Origin: Pseudomonas fluorescens
GTDB taxonomy: Bacteria > Pseudomonadota > Gammaproteobacteria > Pseudomonadales > Pseudomonadaceae
DNA length: 64,000 nt
Direction: 5' to 3'
Assembly: GCF_019212185.1 (NCBI RefSeq)
Contig: NZ_CP078138.1
Span: 3,516,501 to 3,580,500, forward strand
Shown here: positions 51,285 to 59,835 of the stretch, piece by piece
How the letters are laid out: each line of letters begins with the position of its first letter
Position numbering within the stretch: the first letter of the stretch is position 1
Program-made: the position numbers and the translations under genes
Notes under the pieces: model-generated
Told to the model about the DNA's origin: nothing
Database searches by the model: none
The model's input: only the letters and a program-made list of their open reading frames with translations

Positions 51285-51704
51285 ATGAAACCCCTGACAC
51301 TGTTCGCCTCCACCCTCACCGCCCTCAGCCTGCTGGTCTCGGCAGGCGTCTTCGCCCATGAGACTGGCGCCCCCACGGAAACCGTCAAGGTGCTGCAGGA
51401 CCAGATGCTGCTCAATGCACCGGGTAAAAAAGCCCTGATGATCGAAGTCGACTATCAACCCGGCCAGGCCTCGGTCGCCCACAAGCACCAGGGCACAGCC
51501 ATGGCCTATGTGCTGTCCGGGCAAATCACCTCCCAGGTCAAGGGTGGTGAAGCGATCACCTACAAGACCGGCGAGTTCTGGTATGAACCGGCCGGCTCCG
51601 AGCATCTGATCTCGAAAAACGCCAGCAGCACCGCGCCGGCGAAGCTGCTGGTGTTCATGGTCCTGGCGCCGGATGAGCAGATATTGATTCCATTGCAGCA
51701 GTGA
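51285..51704 (+). CDS. Secreted small cupin protein
   Basis: The 139-residue protein has a signal peptide (MKPLTLFASTLTALSLLVSAGVFA), so it is periplasmic or secreted. It is a single cupin with GQASVAHKHQGTAMAYVLSGQI as motif 1 and YKTGEFWYEPAGSEHLISKN as motif 2, keeping two histidines and a glutamate for a metal. It follows the MocR regulator after 132 bp without an obvious terminator between. Function is unknown; such cupins are often oxygenases or binding proteins. An AGGTGCCCCC stretch lies before the ATG. Confidence 0.82.
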   Translation: MKPLTLFASTLTALSLLVSAGVFAHETGAPTETVKVLQDQMLLNAPGKKALMIEVDYQPGQASVAHKHQGTAMAYVLSGQITSQVKGGEAITYKTGEFWYEPAGSEHLISKNASSTAPAKLLVFMVLAPDEQILIPLQQ

Positions 51705-51709
51705 CAACA

Positions 51710-51729
51710 CGCTCGCTCCCACAGGTTTT
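51710..51729. repeat. REP half-element
   Basis: CGCTCGCTCCCACAGG at the cupin gene end is the right half of a REP. Its left partner is not seen. It may be a degenerate copy. Confidence 0.45.
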
Positions 51730-51799
51730 CAGCGAGCACTTGCACCAATGAGCTATACCCTCTATTCCCCTGATAACCCTTCCTCCCCGGAGGTCGCCC

Positions 51800-52249
51800 A
51801 TGAAATCTGGCCACGCCATCGCTACGCTGCTGCTCGTTGCCAGCCTCTTTGGCTGCACCCGCTCCAGCGAACCGGGCACATCGATCACGCTGCAGGCCAC
51901 CCGGCACAACACCGGGCAGATCGGCAGCACCACCCTCGCCAGTTGGGATCATCAGACCGGTTTCAACTTCTTCATCAGCGGCGTGCCTACCGGCACCGTA
52001 CTGCCCCTGCGTGTCTCCACCTTTATCTACAAGGGCAGTTGCGCGCAGCCGGGAGAGGTGGCGTTTGCCATGAATGACCGGGTCAACACCGAACGCGCGG
52101 CCATCGCCGGCTGGACCTTCTCCCGCAGCGCGCCGATTGCCCTGTCCGAATTGCTCGCTGGCGACTACTCGATCGTGGTGCGCTCAGCCGCCACCGATGG
52201 CAATCTCGATCTGTTTTGCGGTGACATCAAGTCAACCAAGGCGCAATAA
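51800..52249 (+). CDS. Putative lipoprotein
   Basis: The 149-residue protein has a lipoprotein signal with lipobox SLFGC (cysteine at about 19). The mature part has a beta-sandwich-like pattern with two more cysteines (YKGSCAQPGE and DLFCGDIK) that may form a disulfide. I do not recognise the family. CGGAGGTCGCCC before ATG is a strong ribosome site. The stop is 2 bp before the methyltransferase start, so the two genes are transcribed together. Confidence 0.7.
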   Translation: MKSGHAIATLLLVASLFGCTRSSEPGTSITLQATRHNTGQIGSTTLASWDHQTGFNFFISGVPTGTVLPLRVSTFIYKGSCAQPGEVAFAMNDRVNTERAAIAGWTFSRSAPIALSELLAGDYSIVVRSAATDGNLDLFCGDIKSTKAQ

Positions 52250-52251
52250 CC

Positions 52252-52935
52252 ATGACGGATGACGATCCCGAAGCCGCCCTGCTGCGCAGCTGGCAGCACA
52301 ACGCCCAGACCTGGACCGACGCGGTGCGCAGCGGCGCCATCGAGAGTCGGCGCCAGGTGACGGATCAGGCGATCCTGCTGGCGATCATGGCTCGTCAGCC
52401 CGAGCGGGTGCTCGACCTCGGTTGTGGCGAAGGCTGGCTATTGCGCGCCCTCACCGAGCGCGGCATCGAAGCCATTGGCGTCGACGGTGACGGTTCATTA
52501 GTGGAGGCCGCACGTGCGGCGGGATCGAAGACGGTCTTTCACGCAAGCTATGCCGAACTGGCAGCAGCCAAGGTCGAGATTGGCCACGACTACCCGCTGA
52601 TCTGCACCAATTTCGCCCTGTTGCACCAGGACATCATTCCCCTGCTCGCGGCGATGCAGGCGCTGCTCGCCCCCGGTGGCACGCTGCTGATCCAGACTCT
52701 GCACCCCTGGAGCGTGGCCGCCGGTGACTATCAGGATGGCTGGCGCAGCGAGGCCTTTACCGGCTTCGAGGGCCACTGGCAGCCCATGCCCTGGTACTAC
52801 CGCACCCTGTCGAGCTGGCTGCGGGCGCTGGACATGGCCGGTTTGCGCCTGCTCGAATTGCAGGAACCGCAGCATCCGCAAAGCCCGCAACCGCAGTCAC
52901 TGTTGCTGGTGGCCGAGCGGAAAAGCCCGGCCTGA
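52252..52935 (+). CDS. Class I SAM-dependent methyltransferase
   Basis: The 227-residue protein shows the SAM-binding motif RVLDLGCGEGWLLRAL (about 55-70), acidic strand 2 end VDGDGSLVEAAR and later motif LICTNFALLHQD. It is a small cytoplasmic methyltransferase of the UbiE/BioC-like type without recognisable target domain. It starts 2 bp after the lipoprotein stop, which implies co-translation. Substrate unknown. The C-terminus is variable (HPQSPQPQSLLLVAERKSPA). Confidence 0.9.
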   Translation: MTDDDPEAALLRSWQHNAQTWTDAVRSGAIESRRQVTDQAILLAIMARQPERVLDLGCGEGWLLRALTERGIEAIGVDGDGSLVEAARAAGSKTVFHASYAELAAAKVEIGHDYPLICTNFALLHQDIIPLLAAMQALLAPGGTLLIQTLHPWSVAAGDYQDGWRSEAFTGFEGHWQPMPWYYRTLSSWLRALDMAGLRLLELQEPQHPQSPQPQSLLLVAERKSPA

Positions 52936-52993
52936 ACCCTGAGCTACACTCCTGAGCTGCGCCATTCCTGTCTGCCGATCCGGAGGTAACCCC

Positions 52994-54025
52994 ATGACCG
53001 ATAGCACCGAATTGACCACCTTCACCGGCTGGGCCGCCACCGCCGCCGGCGCGCCATTGGAGCGCTACAGTTACGACCCGGGGCCGCTGGGCGAGGAAGA
53101 AGTGGAAGTGGCCGTGGAATACTGCGGCGTCTGCCATTCCGACCAGTCGCTGATCGATAACGACTGGGGGATCAGCCATTACCCGTTCATCCCCGGCCAT
53201 GAAGTGGTCGGCAAGATCGTGCGCACCGGCAGCCGGGTGCATGGCCTGCAGGTCGGGCAACGGGTGGGGATCGGCTGGTACAAGGGCAGTTGCATGCATT
53301 GCGCGTCGTGCATCGGCGGCGCGCACAACCTGTGCGGCACTGCCCAACCGACCATTATTGGCAGCAACGGCGGTTTCGCCGACCGCCTGCGCTCGCACTG
53401 GGCCTGGGCCCTGCCGATTCCCGGGGGCATCGACCCGGCCCTTGCCGGACCGTTGTTCTGCGCCGGCTCGACGGTGTTCAACCCGCTGCTGGAATTTGGC
53501 GTCAAGCCCACCGACCGGGTCGGCGTGGTCGGCATCGGCGGCCTCGGCCACCTGGCGCTGCGCTTTCTCAATGCCTGGGGTTGTGAAGTCACCGCCTTTA
53601 CCTCGTCACTGAGCAAGAAGGACGAAGCGCGGCGTCTCGGTGCACACAACGTCGTCGCCTCCACCGACAGTGAGGCGCTCAAGGCGATCGCCGGGACCCT
53701 GGACTTCCTGCTGGTCACCGCCAACGCCAACCTCGACTGGTCGGCCATGCTCGCCACGCTGCAAGGCAAGGGGCGCCTGCATTTTGTCGGGATCGTTCCC
53801 GACGCGATTCCGGTGCACGTGTTCGACCTGATCCCGCAGCAGAAAAGCCTCTCCGCTTCGCCCGTCGGCTCGCCAACCACCACCGCGCGCATGCTCGAAT
53901 TCTGCGCCCGGCACCAGATTGTGCCGCAGGTCGAGCACTTCCCCATGAGCCGGGTCAACGAGGCCATCGAGCACCTGCGCAGCGGCAAGGCGCGTTATCG
54001 GGTGGTGCTCGACGCCAGCCAGTAA
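52994..54025 (+). CDS. Zinc-dependent alcohol dehydrogenase (YahK/CAD-type MDR)
   Basis: The 343-residue protein of the medium-chain dehydrogenase family has the catalytic zinc ligands in CGVCHSDQSLIDNDW and GHEVVGKI, and structural zinc cysteines in GSCMHCASCIGGAHNLCG. The NAD(P) site is VGVVGIGGLGHLALRFL (about 175-190). It resembles YahK/cinnamyl alcohol dehydrogenases, which reduce aldehydes with NADPH. A GGAGG site precedes the ATG. It is followed by the convergent GFA gene 14 bp away. Substrate is not known; a role in aldehyde detoxification is plausible. It is a cytoplasmic, soluble enzyme. Confidence 0.92.
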   Translation: MTDSTELTTFTGWAATAAGAPLERYSYDPGPLGEEEVEVAVEYCGVCHSDQSLIDNDWGISHYPFIPGHEVVGKIVRTGSRVHGLQVGQRVGIGWYKGSCMHCASCIGGAHNLCGTAQPTIIGSNGGFADRLRSHWAWALPIPGGIDPALAGPLFCAGSTVFNPLLEFGVKPTDRVGVVGIGGLGHLALRFLNAWGCEVTAFTSSLSKKDEARRLGAHNVVASTDSEALKAIAGTLDFLLVTANANLDWSAMLATLQGKGRLHFVGIVPDAIPVHVFDLIPQQKSLSASPVGSPTTTARMLEFCARHQIVPQVEHFPMSRVNEAIEHLRSGKARYRVVLDASQ

Positions 54026-54039
54026 CTGCCTGGGCGCCT

Positions 54040-54432
54040 CTAGGATTCGAGGCGCCCTTCACCCTCGCGGTCGTGGACGTAGTGGTGGCCCACGGCAAAC
54101 GCCGGCAACCAGGCCTCGCGGCGCACCATCCAGATTTCGTAGGTAGGGATCAGTTGATCAGGGGCATCGAGGGAGCCGAGGTTGATTTCGATCTCATCGG
54201 CGCTGCGGCCAAACACCGACGAACCGCAATGCCGACAGAAATGCCGTCCGCGATACTCGCCTGTTTCGCCGCTGATCGTCACTGCCTCCTCGGCAAATAT
54301 CGCGCTGGCATTGAACAGCGCGCCGTGAAACTTGCGACAGTCCAGGCAATGGCAAAGCCCCACTCGATACGGCTGACCCGCCGCCTCGAAACGCACCTCA
54401 CCGCACAGGCAACCGCCCTTGAATCGTTGCAT
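54040..54432 (-). CDS. GFA family protein (glutathione-dependent formaldehyde-activating fold)
   Basis: The 130-residue protein has the zinc ligands of the GFA fold: CLCGEVRF near the N-terminus, CHCLDCRKFHGA in the middle and CRHCGSSVFGR toward the C-terminus. AAGGAGG lies before the start, the best ribosome site in the region. The family includes enzymes that bind glutathione adducts, but activity differs among members and this one is unverified. It is convergent with the alcohol dehydrogenase gene. The protein is short and has no signal peptide. Confidence 0.9.
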   Translation of the reverse strand: MQRFKGGCLCGEVRFEAAGQPYRVGLCHCLDCRKFHGALFNASAIFAEEAVTISGETGEYRGRHFCRHCGSSVFGRSADEIEINLGSLDAPDQLIPTYEIWMVRREAWLPAFAVGHHYVHDREGEGRLES

Positions 54433-54577
54433 GCTGCACCTCCTTGAAGGGCTCGATGACCCACTGAAACTAGCAGCCTGGCAGCGAACTCAACGCGGTG
54501 ACTGACGACAGGTCGTCACCCGCGATTAGCTCTCATCGGTGGCATAATCGCAGCGGGTTCATATCAGGGGCGTATCA

Positions 54578-55471
54578 ATGAGCGTCGACAGCTACGATCA
54601 ACTGGCGATTTTTTCCGCCGTCGCTCAGGCGCGCAGCTTCACCCGCGCCGCCGCCAAACTGGGCATGTCGCAGCCCGCCTTGAGCCGGGCGATGCGTCAG
54701 CTGGAAGAACGCCTGGGCGTGCGCCTGCTTTCGCGCACCACCCGCAGCGTCAAGCCGACCGAGGCCGGCGAGCATCTGTTGCGGGTGATCGCTCCGCGCT
54801 TCGAGGAAATCGACAGCGAACTCGCGTTGCTCAGCCAGTACCGCGACAAGCCCGCCGGCAAGCTGCGCATCACCGCTGGCGAGCACTCGGCGATCACCCT
54901 GCTGCAACCAGTGCTCGGAAAGCTGCTGCCGGACAACCCCGATTTGCATATCGAAATCATCGTCGACTACGGCCTCACCGACATCGTCGCCGAGGGCTTC
55001 GACGCCGGCGTGCGCCTCGGCGAGCAGGTGGCCAAGGACATGATCGCCATGCGCATCGGCCCGGACATGTGCATGGCGGTGGTCGGCTCGCCGACTTACT
55101 TTGCGCGCCACCCGCAGCCCAGCGAACCCTCCGAGCTGATGCAGCACAATTGCATCACCCTGCGCATGCCGACTTACGGCGGCCTGCTGCCCTGGGAGTT
55201 CGAGAAGAACGGCCAGACCCTGAATGTGCGCATCGAAGGGCAGATGGTCTTCAACAACATTTCAATGCGCCTCGAAGCGGTGCTCCAGGGCCTGGGCCTG
55301 GCGTGCATGCCCGAAGACCTGGTGCGCGAACATGTCGCCGCCGGCCGCTTGATTCGGGTGCTCGCCGATTGGTGCGAGCCGTTTTCCGGTTATCACCTGT
55401 ACTACCCGAGCCGGCGCCAGAGTTCGCCGGCCTTCACCTTGCTGCGTGAAGCCCTGCGCTATCCGGGCTGA
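54578..55471 (+). CDS. LysR-family transcriptional regulator
   Basis: The 297-residue protein has the LysR helix-turn-helix at the N-terminus (DQLAIFSAVAQARSFTRAAAKLGMSQPALSRAMRQLEERLGVRLL) and an effector-binding domain with a periplasmic-binding-like fold (about 90-290). The length is standard. AGGGG lies before the start. It is divergent from the GFA gene (145 bp between starts) and convergent with the cupin-CMD gene with 7 bp between stops, so either neighbour could be its target. The inducer cannot be read. Confidence 0.94.
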   Translation: MSVDSYDQLAIFSAVAQARSFTRAAAKLGMSQPALSRAMRQLEERLGVRLLSRTTRSVKPTEAGEHLLRVIAPRFEEIDSELALLSQYRDKPAGKLRITAGEHSAITLLQPVLGKLLPDNPDLHIEIIVDYGLTDIVAEGFDAGVRLGEQVAKDMIAMRIGPDMCMAVVGSPTYFARHPQPSEPSELMQHNCITLRMPTYGGLLPWEFEKNGQTLNVRIEGQMVFNNISMRLEAVLQGLGLACMPEDLVREHVAAGRLIRVLADWCEPFSGYHLYYPSRRQSSPAFTLLREALRYPG

Positions 55472-55478
55472 AGCAGAC

Positions 55479-56624
55479 TCAGGAACGCGCCGCCGCCAAC
55501 TGCTGCTCCAGCGCATCGCCGGCGCGCCGGGAAGCATCGACGGCGCCATGTTCGGCCAGCAACTGCGCCAGTTGCCGCAACTGCCCGGCGCTCAAGCCGA
55601 CCCGCAGACTGGCGGCAACGTGCGAGCGCAATTGCGATTCGACACCCGGCGTCGCAGCCAATGCAGCGACTGTGGCCAGTTCGCGGCTGTGCCAGTCGAG
55701 GTTGTCGCGCTCGAAGATGTCGCCGAACAAATGCGTCTGCAGGTATTGATTGATCAGCGGAACGAAGTCGAACAGTGGGCCCTGCACCGGTCCACCGGCA
55801 ATCCGCGATTGATTGGCTTTGCCCGCCGCCAGCAGTTCGTTGCCCGTGGGGATGACGCGACCCGGCTCTACGCCTTGATTGTCCTGAATGCCGCGCTGCT
55901 GGCGGTCCCGGGTGACGTTCATCAATTCGCCAAGGGCGTTGAGGCTGCGCGGAAAACCGCTGTAAGCGTAGAGCTGCACCAGAATTTCCTTGGCCTCGCT
56001 GACGCTCAGACCCGCGTCCAGTCCCTGATTCAAGGCAGCATTTAACCTGGGCATATCACTCACCGCCATGGCGGCGGCAATCAACGGGATCGCTTGCTGT
56101 TTCGTCGATAACGTCTCGGAGGCGGCAGCGGGTGCCGCCGCGGCAGGACGGTCGGCGTTGTATTGCGCATCCGTGACCTTCTCCAGCCACTCGACGTTTT
56201 TGCCGTCCACACTGCCGGTCACCGCCAGATGGGTCATGGCGCTCGCCGGGGCCGCACCGTGCCAATGCTTGACCCCTGGCGGGCAGACAATCACATCGCC
56301 CGGACGGATCTGCTGCACCGGCTTGCCCCACTCCTGCACCAGGCCGATGCCCGAGGTGACCACCAGCCGCTGACCCGCAGGGTGGGTGTGCCAAGCCGAG
56401 CGGGCGCCGGCCTCGAAGCTGACGTAAGCGGCGGACGCATTGAGTTCGTCGCTGGCGGTAAATAACGGATCGACCCGCACCTGCCCGGTGAAATAATCCG
56501 CCGGGCCAGCCATCGAGGCCTGACTACCGGCGCGGTTGATCTGTTGTTCGCTGCGGGTTTCAGCGGCCGCCTCGACAAAGGGTGCGGCGGCGCAGACGGC
56601 GAGGCCGATCAGGGTATTTTTCAT
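55479..56624 (-). CDS. Secreted cupin fused to carboxymuconolactone decarboxylase-like domain
   Basis: The start at MKNTLIGLA gives 381 residues with a signal peptide (LIGLAVCAAAPFVEAAAE), so the protein is exported. The N-terminal cupin (about 45-145) has ARSAWHTHPAGQRLVVTSG and PPGVKHWHGAAPASAMTHL, keeping three histidines. The C-terminal 200 residues are two CMD-like helical bundles (SVSEAKEILVQLYAYSGFPRSLNALGEL and HSRELATVAALAATPGVESQLRSHVAASL). No CxxC redox pair is seen in the CMD parts, so the classic AhpD-type peroxidase role is doubtful. It is divergent from the MscS gene. Function unknown. Confidence 0.87.
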   Translation of the reverse strand: MKNTLIGLAVCAAAPFVEAAAETRSEQQINRAGSQASMAGPADYFTGQVRVDPLFTASDELNASAAYVSFEAGARSAWHTHPAGQRLVVTSGIGLVQEWGKPVQQIRPGDVIVCPPGVKHWHGAAPASAMTHLAVTGSVDGKNVEWLEKVTDAQYNADRPAAAAPAAASETLSTKQQAIPLIAAAMAVSDMPRLNAALNQGLDAGLSVSEAKEILVQLYAYSGFPRSLNALGELMNVTRDRQQRGIQDNQGVEPGRVIPTGNELLAAGKANQSRIAGGPVQGPLFDFVPLINQYLQTHLFGDIFERDNLDWHSRELATVAALAATPGVESQLRSHVAASLRVGLSAGQLRQLAQLLAEHGAVDASRRAGDALEQQLAAARS

Positions 56625-56812
56625 GGGCAGGTGTCCGTTCAGGTCAATGTCCTGACACGTTACCCCTGCAGAATTGATCGATAAACCGCACGAATTTGAT
56701 AGCACTCATACCAAATTCACATAGATCTGCTGGCATCTGACAACCGTTCATCGCTGGACTACGCTGCGATACGTAGCCTTTATCTAAAGCCGTTGGTGGA
56801 AGGAATCCCAGT

Positions 56813-58435
56813 ATGCGCAGGACGTTGTCCGCTGTAATGATGGTCGTGCTGGGCATGTGGCTGGCGATGCCCACCTGGGCTGACGACGGTGCAAAAGCCG
56901 ACCCACCGGCCAGCGCCGAACTGAAGATCGCCAATCGCAACGTCGTGGTATTTCGCAGCACCCTGCTGGGTGAAGCGCCCGAGTCCCGGGTTAAACGTGC
57001 ACGCGCGGTGATCACCGATGCGCTGGATGAAAACGACGAGCCCCGGGTATCCATCGACGCGGTCCAGGACAATTACCTGGTGCTGATCGGCACCAAGCGC
57101 GCGTTTATCGTCGCGCCCGGGGATGTCGACAGCGTCGAGTTCGAGTCAGTGCGCCAGGCCGCCGAAGCCGCCGCCGACAAGCTGCGCCAGGTAGTCGCGG
57201 AAACCCGCGAGGCGCGCAGCCTGCATTTGATACTGCGAGCGCTGCTGGCGGTGGCCGTGGCGACCGCCATCTACCTCGCCCTGCTGTGGGGCATGGGTTA
57301 CCTGCGCCGCCGACTGCTGGGAATATTGCCGGGGCTGATGCACCGGCACACCCAGGCGCTGAAGGTCGGGCGGGTCCAGGTGATCGATGCCAACTACCTG
57401 TACCCGCTGGTCAGCCGCCTGCTCGAAGGCTTGCGCTGGGTCGTGGTGTTGCTGCTCACCTACGAATGGCTGGGCTTTGTCCTGTCGCGCTTCCCTTACA
57501 CCCGACCCTGGGGTGAAAGCCTGAACAACTACCTGGTCGAACTCGCCAGCTATTTGCTGCAAGCGATTGTCGACGCCATACCTGGCCTGGGCGTCGCCCT
57601 GGCGATCTTTTTCATTGCCCGTGGCGCCACGGCGTTCACCCGGCGCATTCTGCGGCGCATGGCGATTCCCGGGACCCTCAACTGGCTCAACCAGGAAACC
57701 CTGCAACCGACCCAGCGCCTGACCTCGCTGGCGATCTGGCTGTTCGCCCTGGCCATGGCCTATCCCTACCTGCCGGGAGCTGGCACCGATGCGTTCAAGG
57801 GCTTGTCGGTATTGATCGGCTTGATGATTTCCCTGGGCGCCAGCAGCGTCGTCGGCCAGGCGGCGGCCGGGTTGATCCTGACCTACACCCGCACTCTGCG
57901 CCCCGGCGAGTTTGTGCGCATCGGCGAATACGAAGGCACGGTCACCGAGTTGGGGATGTTCACCACCCGCATCCGCACCGGCCTGGGTGAGGTGCTGACC
58001 CTGCCCAACTCACTGATCACCGGCACCGTCACCAAGAATTACTCGCGCACCGTCAAGGGCGCTGGCTATGTGGTGGATACAGTGGTGACCATCGGCTATG
58101 ACACGCCGTGGCGCCAGGTCGAGGCGATGTTGCTGGAGGCGGCGCGACGCACGCCGGGGATTCTCGAAGACCCGCCGGCGCAAGTGTTCCAGACTGCGCT
58201 GTCGGACTTCTATCCTGAGTACCGCCTGGTGGCCCAGGCCATCCCCAGCCAGCCGCGTCCACGCGCAGTGCTGCTGAGCATGCTGCACGCCAACATTCAG
58301 GACGTGTTCAACGAGTACGACGTGCAGATCATGTCGCCGCACTACCTGGGCGATCCCGAGCAGGAAAAACGCGTACCCAAAGATCAGTGGTACAGCGCGC
58401 CGGCGCACCCCCCCAGGGAAATCGACCCCCGGTAA
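56813..58435 (+). CDS. MscS-type mechanosensitive channel with extended N-terminus
   Basis: The 540-residue protein begins with a signal peptide (ending near PTWADD), a periplasmic region (about 25-130), then several membrane segments. The MscS pore helix and beta domain are visible in LMISLGASSVVGQAAAGLILTYTRTLRPGEFVRIGEYEGTV and the following VLTLPNSLITGTVTKNYSR. The C-terminal part is the cytoplasmic vestibule. This places it among the larger MscS members with extra N-terminal domains. It opens when membrane tension rises and releases solutes. GGAAGGAATCCC precedes the start. A terminator was not seen. Confidence 0.93.
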   Translation: MRRTLSAVMMVVLGMWLAMPTWADDGAKADPPASAELKIANRNVVVFRSTLLGEAPESRVKRARAVITDALDENDEPRVSIDAVQDNYLVLIGTKRAFIVAPGDVDSVEFESVRQAAEAAADKLRQVVAETREARSLHLILRALLAVAVATAIYLALLWGMGYLRRRLLGILPGLMHRHTQALKVGRVQVIDANYLYPLVSRLLEGLRWVVVLLLTYEWLGFVLSRFPYTRPWGESLNNYLVELASYLLQAIVDAIPGLGVALAIFFIARGATAFTRRILRRMAIPGTLNWLNQETLQPTQRLTSLAIWLFALAMAYPYLPGAGTDAFKGLSVLIGLMISLGASSVVGQAAAGLILTYTRTLRPGEFVRIGEYEGTVTELGMFTTRIRTGLGEVLTLPNSLITGTVTKNYSRTVKGAGYVVDTVVTIGYDTPWRQVEAMLLEAARRTPGILEDPPAQVFQTALSDFYPEYRLVAQAIPSQPRPRAVLLSMLHANIQDVFNEYDVQIMSPHYLGDPEQEKRVPKDQWYSAPAHPPREIDPR

Positions 58436-58526
58436 TAGGCTGCGCGTCCGCCCTGCTATGCTGCCCTGATGTCACCGCGGGCCGACGCCCGCACATCCTG
58501 CCGAACGATTGCACGGGAGCGCACTG

Positions 58527-59414
58527 ATGAGCCGACTCACCGCCAAAGACTTTGCCCCGGAACTGCTGGAGCTCTACGACTACTACGCCCATGGCCGGAT
58601 CAACCGTCGTGAGTTTCTCGACCGAGCCGCGCTGTTCACCTTCGGCGGTCTCACCGCCAGCGCCCTGCTCGCCGCCTTGAGCCCCAACTATGCGCTGGCT
58701 GAACAGGTGTCCTTTACCGATCCGGAGATCCTCGCCGAGTACGTCACTTATCCGTCGCCCGAGGGTCACGGCCAGGTTCGCGGCTATCTGGTGCGTCCGG
58801 CCAAGGTCACCGGCAAGCTACCGGCAGTGGTCGTGGTGCATGAGAATCGCGGGCTCAATCCTTACATCGAAGACGTTGCGCGGCGTCTGGGCAAAGCCGG
58901 TTTTATCGCCCTGGCGCCCGACGGCCTGACATCGGTGGGCGGCTATCCGGGCAACGATGAATTGGGCAAGGAGCTACAGGCCAAAGTCGATCCGGGCAAG
59001 CTGATGAACGACTTCTTCGCCGCCATCGATTGGATGAAAAAACACTCGGATGCCACGGGCAAGGTCGGGATCACCGGTTTCTGTTATGGCGGCGGTGTGT
59101 CGAATGCCGCCGCCGTCGCCTACCCGGAACTGGCCGCTGCCGTACCTTTCTATGGCCGCCAGCCGGACGCCAAGGACGTGCCACGCATCAAGGCACCGTT
59201 GCTGCTGCACTACGGCGAACTGGACAAAGCCATCAACGAAGGCTGGCCGGCGTATGAGCAAGCGTTGAAAGCCAATGGCAAGACCTACGAGGCCTACATC
59301 TACCCCGGCGTCAACCACGGCTTCCATAACGACTCGACCCCGCGTTATGACAAGGCTGCCGCAGAGCTGGCGTGGAGCCGGACGCTGGAGTGGTTCAGGC
59401 GGTATTTGGGGTGA
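58527..59414 (+). CDS. Dienelactone hydrolase family protein (YghX-like)
   Basis: ATG at 58527 gives 295 residues; a TTG upstream is not needed. Very similar in pattern to E. coli YghX. The N-terminus [21 protein letters not shown] is followed by a Tat-like [16 protein letters not shown] stretch and a hydrophobic segment, so export via Tat is possible. Catalytic triad candidates of the alpha/beta hydrolase: Cys in GFCYGGGV, Asp in the [10 protein letters not shown] region, and His in GVNHGFHND. The cysteine nucleophile is typical of dienelactone hydrolases. Substrate unknown. GGGAGCG precedes the start. It is followed by repeats, not by genes. Confidence 0.92.
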   Translation: MSRLTAKDFAPELLELYDYYAHGRINRREFLDRAALFTFGGLTASALLAALSPNYALAEQVSFTDPEILAEYVTYPSPEGHGQVRGYLVRPAKVTGKLPAVVVVHENRGLNPYIEDVARRLGKAGFIALAPDGLTSVGGYPGNDELGKELQAKVDPGKLMNDFFAAIDWMKKHSDATGKVGITGFCYGGGVSNAAAVAYPELAAAVPFYGRQPDAKDVPRIKAPLLLHYGELDKAINEGWPAYEQALKANGKTYEAYIYPGVNHGFHNDSTPRYDKAAAELAWSRTLEWFRRYLG

Positions 59415-59431
59415 TTGTCCCCACTAATGAA

Positions 59432-59540
59432 ATGGTTACCCCCGCCGCCCCTTGCGATAGCTCACTAAACTTTCGCAAGATAGATGAAAGCAAGCCAAAC
59501 ACGACATCAGAAACAGTATTGCAGAAAAGGGGGTAACCAT
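59432..59540. mobile_element. Small element with 12-bp perfect terminal inverted repeats (MITE-like or IS remnant)
   Basis: ATGGTTACCCCC (59432-59443) and GGGGGTAACCAT (59529-59540) are perfect reverse complements enclosing a 109-bp segment with lower GC than its flanks. An inner CTTGCGA/TCGCAAG pair at 59451-59478 can form a stem. No target duplication is obvious and no transposase ORF remains. It may be a MITE-like copy or an internally deleted insertion sequence; the family is not identified. Confidence 0.55.
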
Positions 59541-59542
59541 AG

Positions 59543-59623
59543 ATGTAGGAGCGAGCCTGCTCGCGATAGCGGTCAATCAGGTACACCGTGGCGCCTGAAT
59601 CGCGAGCAGGCTCGCTCCCACAG
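59543..59623. repeat. REP doublet
   Basis: Arms at 59543-59567 and 59599-59623 carry GGAGCGAGCCTGCTCGCG and its reverse complement. It directly follows the small inverted-repeat element. Confidence 0.9.
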
Positions 59624-59662
59624 GTTCTGTGGCCGATCACAAGATCTGCATCCACCGCAAAC

Positions 59663-59739
59663 CCTGTGGGAGCTGGCCTGCCAGCGATGAGGCCTTCAGC
59701 AACACAGCATCAACTTCATCGCGAGCAGGCTCGCTCCAG
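59663..59739. repeat. Hybrid REP doublet
   Basis: The left arm (CTGTGGGAGCTGGCCTGCC at 59664) has the AGCTGGC-type core and the right arm (59717-59739) the GCGAGCAGGCTCGC-type core, so two REP classes are paired. Confidence 0.75.
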
Positions 59740-59792
59740 TATTGTGTGGCGTATGCGGATCTTTTGATCAAGGCCACAGTGATTTTCAGCAC

Positions 59793-59823
59793 AAAAAAAC
59801 CCAGCACTTGGCTGGGTTTTTTT
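59793..59823 (-). terminator. Rho-independent terminator after mqo
   Basis: AAAAAAACCCAGC and GCTGGGTTTTTTT form a strong stem around ACTTG with A and T tracts on both sides, 12 bp after the mqo stop. The symmetrical A/T tracts mean it could also end transcription from the left. Confidence 0.92.
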
Positions 59824-59835
59824 ATGCGACTTAGC

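Larger units (their letters stand above)
59415..59835. other. Gene-free interval with repeats and terminator
   Basis: About 420 bp between the hydrolase and mqo genes hold no credible coding sequence. The interval contains, in order, a 109-bp sequence with perfect 12-bp terminal inverted repeats, two REP doublets and a strong terminator, each listed separately. Confidence 0.85.
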
